Below, one piece after another: positions 32,327-37,900 of a stretch of 37,900 nucleotides of DNA (positions within the stretch are counted from its first letter, which is position 1; each line of letters begins with the position of its first letter). Under the pieces are notes generated by a model, which did not search any database, was not told the DNA's origin, and saw only the letters and a program-made list of their open reading frames with translations. Where the stretch lies: positions 1 through 37,900 of the forward strand of contig JAKPUQ010000034.1 in NCBI GenBank assembly GCA_029572815.1, read 5' to 3'. The translations under genes were made by a program, and so were the position numbers. This DNA is from Bacillota bacterium (GTDB lineage: Bacteria; Bacillota; Clostridia; Oscillospirales; Ruminococcaceae).

Positions 32327-35300
32327 TTACTTCTTTTTCTTTTTGCCGCTGTTCTTTTTGGAAACTGTATGATGAACTGTCCCCTCAGCCTTTTCCTTGA
32401 CTTCTTCAGCCTTTTCAGCGACCTCCTCGGCAATGTCCTCAGCCTCGTCCTTTACGTCCCCGGCTTTGTCGATGAGCTCATCGGCGGCTTCCTCAGCCTT
32501 ATCAGCCACATCTGTAATGCCTTCCTTCAGGGAAGCATCAGCGTTTCTGATGAACCTTTCAGCGTCGCTTTCGATCTCACCGGCTTCGTCATCGTCCTCT
32601 TCGGGCTCCTCCACTGTTATCTTGACAGCGGGCTTAGCCTTTTCCTTTGTCTTTTCCTTAGCCTTTTTCACCGGCTTTTCCTCGGGAGCTTCCGTTTCCT
32701 CGGTCTCGGTATCTGCCTCGTCCTCCTCGGGAGCCTCCTTCACCTTTTCGGGCTTTGACTTTTTCTTCTTCTTGCCCTTTGTGGCCTCAGCTTCCTTGTT
32801 GAGCTCTGCAACTATCTCCTCAACGGAATGGTTCTTGAAGAGTTCCTTTCTCTTCTTTCTTGCGATGAGGACCTTGTTATGCTTCTTATCATAGAGATAG
32901 AAGGCGATAAGAGCGATTATTCCGAGTATAAGTGTGAGCACGCCCAGATTGAATCCGGGAGGTGTATACTTCATTGAAACTGTGTGGTGACCTGCGGGGA
33001 GTCTGATACCTATCATGGTACCAAGGATAATTACCTCTCCGATGTCGCCTGCTTCATTCCTGAGGACCTTTGCACCTGCATCGTTGGTTTCCTCGACGAT
33101 GAGGTTGTCGATGGTCTTGCCGTCCACCTGTATCTTCCAACCGGGCTCATAGGGGATGGTGGTCATGAGTATCTGACCTTCCTGAGCGTCAACGTCGCCT
33201 ACAAGGTAGCGGTCATTGGTCTTGCTCATATCCAGCTCCCACTGGTTAGCCTTGAGCTTGTTGATGTCCTCGGTGAAGGCTTCCTCGTCAAGGTAGTAGA
33301 AGTTGAAGCCGGCGTTCTTTCTGACCATGATGTACTCGTTCTGACCTGTATAGCTTCCGTTGGGGCCTGTGGGCGGGATAGTGAGTCTTACCTCGACCTC
33401 GTCGCCTTCCTTGAAGGGGCCCATTCTTACTATAGGAGAAGAGTTGGTGGTGAAGTACTGACCGTAGCCGTCAAATGCTTCTGTGCCTGTGTTCTGTCCT
33501 CTGTAGACTCCGTCATCGCCCTTGACAGCTACCCATACGTTGCACTGACGTCTCATCTCTGAGCCCAGGTGCATATAGATGTTGCCATCGTGGGGAACAG
33601 TTACGTCTACGTTTACAACAGCGTCATTTACGCCTGCGAAAGCTTCGTAGCAGTCATGAACAGTGCCGTTGTTGTTGTAATCGTGGAGATATACCTTTGT
33701 TTCGTCGTAGCTTACATTGCAGTCAAGAGGTACATAGTAGGACTTGGGAACAATGGGGGCTGTGTAGTAGTCTGCGGTATTTCCTGTCATAGAGCTGAGG
33801 AAGTTGTTCAGACTGTTGAAGGGGTTGTCATTGCCCAGTCCTGAGAGTATCTGTATATCGTCGTCAGCCATGAAGCCGATATTGAGAGCGTTGGGGTTCT
33901 CATAAACGTCGATATGAGCGGGAACGTCCTTGTCCTTGGTGTAGCTTGACTCGAATACCTTGACATATGAAGCGTCCAGGAGGTTCCTGCTGGTTGAGTT
34001 TCTCTCGGGGTCGTCAAGGACGTACTTTATGCCCAGTATTGAGTCCGCAACAGGATTGCAGCCCTGATACTTTGACTCGAAGCTCTGGGTGAAGTAGCCC
34101 ATGGTCTCGATAAATGTGATGGCTCTTGCGTTCATTACCGAGCTGGAGTGGGAAATACCCTTGAGTCCGTATGCCAGAGGGTCATTTACCATTCTGTCAA
34201 AGGTCTTTTCAGCTCTGTAGAAGCCGCCGTCATATTCTTTGAGCTGCTTTACCACGTCGGGAGCAGTCATTATCTCTGTGTAGGTAGACTTGCCGGAGTT
34301 TCCGACTTCCTTGAATATCTTTCTGAATGAGTCGAAGCAGTTATAGCCTGTCTCGAAGAAGATGAGACCTGCCATGAGTACGGTTATAGCGTTTCTTGCC
34401 TTCCTGGTCTTTGAGTGGCTGTACATATATACACCGATGAGGTATATAGCGCCGAGAATAAGACCGAAGGCGATAGTGCCCAGCCAGAGCTGCTCTGTTG
34501 AGTCAGCGCTGTCAAGCTTTGCCTTGTAGGGAGTGATAGCTACATACTTGTACTTTTCCTCATTGTAGTTGAACTTCTTCATCATTCCGCAGAATACAGC
34601 CGAAAGACCGCCTACTGTTACAGCGGATATGCCTGCGCTCAGCGGAGTCGTCTTGTATCCGTCCAGCTTTGAGAATATCTCAGCAGCCATGGATACAAGT
34701 ACGAATGAGAGAAGGAATGAGTATCTGTAGGGGAGCCAGTTAGGATCCTGGCCGCCGTGCCACATCATGTTGATGGGCTTTACATACATACTGAATACAA
34801 GGGCGAAGGTCATGAGACTGTAGCCGATCTTGTTGTTGCGTCTTATCTTCTTGTTCATGAAGAACAGGGGAAGAAGAACGAATGTGAGTACGCCGCAGTA
34901 GATCTCAGGGCGTCCGTAGAAACGTGTTCCTTCGTCAACGTTTACGGAGTAATACTGGTTGGGGAGCAGACAGGGTACGAGCTCAATAGGATTGAACATT
35001 GCCTTGTAGCTGTAATCCGGTACTGAGAAGTTGAACTTACCCAGAGCCAGAGCGTTGTAAACGGGAAGGATCATGAAGCAGCTGCAGAACAGGACTACAA
35101 CTGTTGACAATACCATAGTGCCGATGGTCTTGGCGTAGTCCTCTATGCCCTTGAATTTGCGCTTTGTTCCGAAGAATACATAGTAAACAAAGTAAAGCGC
35201 GATGAATATTGCTATCATGAAGCCGATATAGAAGTTAGCCACGAACATGACAGCTGTGGGGATGATGTAATTTATCTTGCGTCCGTCATCGACCAGGTAT

Positions 35301-35914
35301 TCAACGCCCAGGATTATCAGGGGCAGGAATACGGGACCGTCTATCCACATGGGGTCGATGAGCTGTATAACGACGTATGCCATCATAGCATACATTGTCG
35401 AGAACATTATGGACTGAAGGGGTCTCAGGCCCTTTGACTTCTGAGCGTAGATGCTGAAGGTAAGACCTGCGGCACCCACCTTTGTCATCTGCATTATCAT
35501 CATGCTCTCGAGTATCATCTTTCTCGGGAGGATCATGATTATAAGGGTAAAGGGGCTGGCAAGGTAGTAGCCTATGATGCCCATGAAGCCGCCCGAAAGG
35601 TTTCGGCTCCAGCTGTAGAAGAAGCTTCCGTCGCCCCAGAAGGCTTTCCTGAGAGCTTCAAAGTAGTAGATATACTGACCGTTGAGGTCGAGGGTGAGAA
35701 CTGAGCGCTCTCCGAAGGGGTAGACGTCAAAGCCGATGTAAGCTAAGAGCGTGAGCAGGAAGGGTATGATGAAAGACGCGAAATAGAATATCGGTCTGAT
35801 CTTTTTCCCTCTCTTCTCGGCTATGATGTCTGCGGCAGTGACAGCAGGCCGTTTACTGCCGATCTTTTTGCGGGAGCTTGCAGTTGCAGCGCCCGCAGCG
35901 GTTGACTTAGCCAA
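32327..35914 (-). CDS. YfhO-family multi-pass membrane protein (GT-C-like) with long charged tail
   Basis: The 1195-aa protein belongs to the YfhO family, proposed to glycosylate lipoteichoic acid or other surface polymers from undecaprenyl-linked sugars. It shows the family opening FLLTLLAYIGFDVYPFGERS, VLTLDLNGQYIYYFEALRKA, FYSWSRNLSGGFMGIIGYYL and PLIILGVEYLVDDGRK. About 12-13 TM segments are spread over residues 45-540, a large external domain covers about 545-1000, and a last TM segment lies at about 1010-1030. Beyond this is an extra cytoplasmic tail of about 160 residues, Lys/Glu/Ala-rich (KKKKKSKPEKVKEAPEEDEA, EEVAEKAEEVKEKAE, ending KKKKK). The start is TTG at 35914 with AGGAGG upstream. 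Typical family members lack the long tail. Confidence 0.88.
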   Translation of the reverse strand: MAKSTAAGAATASSRKKIGSKRPAVTAADIIAEKRGKKIRPIFYFASFIIPFLLTLLAYIGFDVYPFGERSVLTLDLNGQYIYYFEALRKAFWGDGSFFYSWSRNLSGGFMGIIGYYLASPFTLIIMILPRKMILESMMIMQMTKVGAAGLTFSIYAQKSKGLRPLQSIMFSTMYAMMAYVVIQLIDPMWIDGPVFLPLIILGVEYLVDDGRKINYIIPTAVMFVANFYIGFMIAIFIALYFVYYVFFGTKRKFKGIEDYAKTIGTMVLSTVVVLFCSCFMILPVYNALALGKFNFSVPDYSYKAMFNPIELVPCLLPNQYYSVNVDEGTRFYGRPEIYCGVLTFVLLPLFFMNKKIRRNNKIGYSLMTFALVFSMYVKPINMMWHGGQDPNWLPYRYSFLLSFVLVSMAAEIFSKLDGYKTTPLSAGISAVTVGGLSAVFCGMMKKFNYNEEKYKYVAITPYKAKLDSADSTEQLWLGTIAFGLILGAIYLIGVYMYSHSKTRKARNAITVLMAGLIFFETGYNCFDSFRKIFKEVGNSGKSTYTEIMTAPDVVKQLKEYDGGFYRAEKTFDRMVNDPLAYGLKGISHSSSVMNARAITFIETMGYFTQSFESKYQGCNPVADSILGIKYVLDDPERNSTSRNLLDASYVKVFESSYTKDKDVPAHIDVYENPNALNIGFMADDDIQILSGLGNDNPFNSLNNFLSSMTGNTADYYTAPIVPKSYYVPLDCNVSYDETKVYLHDYNNNGTVHDCYEAFAGVNDAVVNVDVTVPHDGNIYMHLGSEMRRQCNVWVAVKGDDGVYRGQNTGTEAFDGYGQYFTTNSSPIVRMGPFKEGDEVEVRLTIPPTGPNGSYTGQNEYIMVRKNAGFNFYYLDEEAFTEDINKLKANQWELDMSKTNDRYLVGDVDAQEGQILMTTIPYEPGWKIQVDGKTIDNLIVEETNDAGAKVLRNEAGDIGEVIILGTMIGIRLPAGHHTVSMKYTPPGFNLGVLTLILGIIALIAFYLYDKKHNKVLIARKKRKELFKNHSVEEIVAELNKEAEATKGKKKKKSKPEKVKEAPEEDEADTETEETEAPEEKPVKKAKEKTKEKAKPAVKITVEEPEEDDDEAGEIESDAERFIRNADASLKEGITDVADKAEEAADELIDKAGDVKDEAEDIAEEVAEKAEEVKEKAEGTVHHTVSKKNSGKKKKK

Positions 35915-36015
35915 TTTTGTTCCTCCTTTGGTTCGGGCGTAAAGGAAAGGTCCTGACGGAGCAGGCTGCTTTTCAGCCCCGAAAAGACATAAGACCCGAT
36001 TTTATACTATTTTCT

Positions 36016-36044
36016 ATTATACTACAAATCTTTCCCTTTTGCAA
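36016..36044 (-). promoter_or_regulatory. Promoter of the YfhO-family gene
   Basis: On the minus strand TTGCAA (36039-36044), 17 bp, TATAAT (36016-36021). Confidence 0.7.
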
Positions 36045-36202
36045 TAGTCAAATTTCCTCATTACTGCTTATTTTTCAGAGGAAAATTCTTCGCAAAAGGG
36101 GTGAGAGTTTTTGCTGTTTCATTCGTATATTATAATAAGAGCACTCATGCATACGGTTCTGCGGCAAATTGCACTATTATTGTGAACATTCTGCTAAAAC
36201 CG

Positions 36203-36231
36203 TTGACGGCTTCGGCGCAAAGTGATATAAT
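36203..36231 (+). promoter_or_regulatory. Promoter of glmM
   Basis: TTGACG (36203-36208), 17 bp, TATAAT (36226-36231) with extended TGA. Transcription would begin near 36238, just before the small hairpin at 36243-36257. Confidence 0.8.
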
Positions 36232-36303
36232 TAAAATGTTATGAGCCTTTACGAGGCTCAGAAGTTCATATCATTATTATATTATTTAAGGAGATACAGG
36301 ACA

Positions 36304-37689
36304 GTGGGTAAGTATTTTGGAACAGACGGTTTCAGAGGTACCGCAAATGAAAATCTGACAGCAGACCACGCATACAAGGTAGGAAGATTTCTCGGCTGGT
36401 ACTACGGCGAGCTCAGAAGAAGAAAGGGCGACGAAAGTGCTCCGCGTATAGTTATAGGCAAGGATACGCGTCTTTCGAGCTATATGTTTGAATACTCTCT
36501 GGTAGGAGGCCTTACAGCTTCGGGTGCTGACGCATACCTCCTCCATGTAACGACTACTCCCTCGGTAGCCTACATATCAAGAGTAGACAGCTTTGACTGC
36601 GGTATCATGATCTCTGCAAGCCATAATCCCTATTACGACAACGGCATAAAGCTCATCAACGGCAAGGGTGAGAAGATGGAGGACGAGGTCATCGACCTTG
36701 TTGAGGCTTATCTGGACGGAAAGCTCAATGCCTTCGGTCAGGACTGGAGCGAGATCCCCTTCGCTCACGGCGAGAAAATAGGCAGGAGCGTTGACTACGT
36801 TTCGGGAAGGAACCGCTATGTGGGATACCTCATCTCACTGGGTATGTACTCCTTCAGAGGCATGAAGATCGGTCTGGACTGCGCCAACGGTGCAGCATGG
36901 AACATTGCAAAATCGGTATTCGACGCTCTCGGCGCCGAGACCTATGTTATAAATGCAGAGCCTTCGGGCATTAATATCAACAACAACGCAGGCTCCACGC
37001 ATATCGAGAATTTACAGAAATTCGTTGTGGAGAAGGGGCTGGACGCAGGCTTTGCCTATGACGGAGACGCTGACCGCTGTCTCTGTGTGGACGAGAAGGG
37101 CAATGTCATCACAGGTGACCATATCCTCTATATCTACGGCAGATACATGAAGGAGCGCGGAAAGCTCATCAACAATACAGTCGTTACCACAGTAATGTCC
37201 AATTTCGGTCTCTACAGAGCCTTCGACGAGATAGGCGTTGAGTATGCAAAGACCGCTGTCGGCGACAAGTACGTTTACGAATACATGAAGGAGCATGACT
37301 GCTGTCTCGGCGGCGAGCAGTCGGGCCATATCATCTTCTCCAAGTATGCCTCTACAGGCGACGGCATACTCACCAGCCTGAAGATCATGCAGGTCATCAT
37401 GTCACGCCAGAAGAAGCTCAGCGAGCTTGCTGCTCCCTTCGTTGTTTATCCTCAGGTGCTTGAAAACGTAAAGGTCAAGGACAAGACTGCCGCTCAGGCA
37501 GACCCCGATGTACGCGCTGAGGTTGACAAGGTCGCCGCAGAGCTGGGCGATACAGGAAGGATACTGGTCCGCGAGAGCGGTACAGAGCCCCTTGTAAGAG
37601 TAATGGTCGAGGCAAAGGACGAATCTGTATGCCGCAGCTGTGTTGACAGAGTGGTCAATGTCATCAGAACAAAGGGCCATATATTATAA
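36304..37689 (+). CDS. glmM: Phosphoglucosamine mutase
   Basis: The 461-aa enzyme converts glucosamine-6-P to glucosamine-1-P for UDP-GlcNAc, feeding peptidoglycan and the surface glycans made by neighbouring genes. It starts MGKYFGTDGFRGTANENLTA; the phosphoserine is Ser106 in MISASHNPYYDNGIK, the metal loop is DGDADRCLCV, the sugar loop GGEQSGHIIFSKYASTGDG, and the phosphate-binding site RESGTEPLVRVMVE. GTG at 36304 is taken as start because AAGGAG lies upstream and the family begins here. The longer in-frame reading from ATG 36241 would start within 5 nt of the predicted transcription start and has no ribosome binding site. Confidence 0.95.
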   Translation: MGKYFGTDGFRGTANENLTADHAYKVGRFLGWYYGELRRRKGDESAPRIVIGKDTRLSSYMFEYSLVGGLTASGADAYLLHVTTTPSVAYISRVDSFDCGIMISASHNPYYDNGIKLINGKGEKMEDEVIDLVEAYLDGKLNAFGQDWSEIPFAHGEKIGRSVDYVSGRNRYVGYLISLGMYSFRGMKIGLDCANGAAWNIAKSVFDALGAETYVINAEPSGININNNAGSTHIENLQKFVVEKGLDAGFAYDGDADRCLCVDEKGNVITGDHILYIYGRYMKERGKLINNTVVTTVMSNFGLYRAFDEIGVEYAKTAVGDKYVYEYMKEHDCCLGGEQSGHIIFSKYASTGDGILTSLKIMQVIMSRQKKLSELAAPFVVYPQVLENVKVKDKTAAQADPDVRAEVDKVAAELGDTGRILVRESGTEPLVRVMVEAKDESVCRSCVDRVVNVIRTKGHIL

Positions 37690-37705
37690 TAGTGTATAAG
37701 CAAAA

Positions 37706-37738
37706 GCCCCTCAGTGTTTCGCAGTACTGAGGGGGTTT
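37706..37738 (+). terminator. Terminator of glmM (copy of the iscU terminator)
   Basis: CCCCTCAGTG-tttcgca-GTACTGAGGGG is followed by GTTTGTGTTT. Its left arm and loop are identical to the hairpin after iscU at 15465. Confidence 0.85.
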
Positions 37739-37770
37739 GTGTTTATTAAGATGTTGAGGTAAATCATAAT

Positions 37771-37900
37771 TTAGCGCAAGCGCTAATAGTGATTAGTGCA
37801 TAGTGGTTAGTGATTAGTTAATGTGTTCGCTGCGCTCACATTATTTAAATAACGTCGCCGAAGGCGACACCACAACTATTCACTATTCACTAATCACTAT
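37771..37900. repeat. Palindromic, MITE-like intergenic repeat
   Basis: A perfect 13-bp inverted repeat, ATAGTGATTAGTG (37786-37798) and CACTAATCACTAT (37888-37900), encloses about 90 bp. Within it are further copies of TAGTGATTAGT and two hairpins, AATGTG-ttcgctgcgct-CACATT and GTCGCC-gaa-GGCGAC. It is preceded by the palindrome TTAGCGC-AA-GCGCTAA (37771-37786). No ORF is present. The shape fits a non-autonomous mobile repeat or a dispersed intergenic repeat; it may continue past the window end. Confidence 0.65.

Larger units (their letters stand above)
35915..36303. other. Divergent intergenic region between the YfhO-family gene and glmM
   Basis: This 389-bp gap holds the two outward promoters and their leaders. 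The YfhO leader is about 95 nt (35915-36009) and includes CGGGGCTGAAAAGCAGCC, a possible hairpin. The glmM leader begins with AGCCT-ttacg-AGGCT near 36243-36257. No ORF is credible here. Confidence 0.5.

Noticed and set aside
36241..36303. N-terminal extension of glmM from ATG 36241
   Set aside because: It would begin within a few bases of the predicted transcription start, lacks a ribosome binding site and has no counterpart in GlmM proteins; GTG 36304 fits better.
1..37900. tRNA, rRNA or CRISPR loci
   Set aside because: I saw no cloverleaf with conserved T-loop sequence, no rRNA segment and no regularly spaced repeat array on reading both strands; no scanner was run.

Overview
The window looks like chromosome from a cellulolytic, cellulosome-forming Ruminococcus (Clostridia, Oscillospirales; nearest to the R. 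flavefaciens group). Two secreted glycoside hydrolases (GH10 xylanase, GH5 cellulase) carry signal peptides, long Thr-only linkers and nearly identical C-terminal dockerins of the GDTNCDSKVELADAILIMQ type. The housekeeping genes (rplM-rpsI, archaeal-type proS, iscS/iscU, glmM, carD) and near-consensus sigma-A promoters with 16-18 bp spacers fit a low-to-mid G+C Firmicute. The species call is inference from protein style, not from a marker gene.

Layout. 1-1135: the tip of an IS21-like insertion sequence has cut into an AT-rich Ser/Thr kinase gene that also lacks its 5' end. About 1113-6301: a small integrative mobilizable element with a DUF3987 replication-type protein, an excisionase-like HTH protein (frameshifted), a 60-aa protein, an oriT-like hairpin, a MobV relaxase and a tyrosine integrase. 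It abuts the 3' end of rpsI, the probable attachment gene; no second attachment copy is visible. It has no conjugation (T4SS) genes, so it would need a helper. 6302-7313 (minus): rpsI and rplM with an L13-type leader. 7561-9704: dockerin-bearing GH10 xylanase. 9713-11159: two related three-TM membrane proteins of unknown function. 11192-15492: proS, then rnhA, a cysteine desulfurase, a stand-alone EF-Tu-domain-II-like protein and IscU.

15586-19258: a Wzz-like chain-length protein and a Na/phosphate cotransporter with two frameshifts. 19340-23306 (minus): two overlapping BspA-type leucine-rich-repeat surface proteins. 23344-27297 (minus): CpsB-like phosphatase, CapD/FlaA1-like nucleotide-sugar dehydratase and a FliB-like lysine methylase. 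27375-29783 (minus): dockerin-bearing GH5 cellulase with one frameshift. 29956-30610 (minus): carD behind a hairpin leader. 30612-32177: a complete ISLre2-family insertion sequence. 32281-36044 (minus): a YfhO-family GT-C-like membrane protein. 36203-37738: glmM. 37771-37900: a palindromic, MITE-like repeat.

Overall theme: apart from the mobile element, much of the window serves the cell surface: cellulosomal enzymes, surface LRR proteins, and supply and assembly of surface glycans (glmM for UDP-GlcNAc, CapD, CpsB, Wzz-like, YfhO). The less expected observations are the EF-Tu domain II protein inside an Fe-S pair, a shared style of long charged cytoplasmic C-terminal tails on four unlinked membrane proteins, a 13-bp inverted repeat bracketing the integrase promoter, and a terminator-like leader before carD. 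I see no clear new defence system. Four single-base frameshifts in otherwise well-conserved genes suggest that some indel sequencing errors remain.
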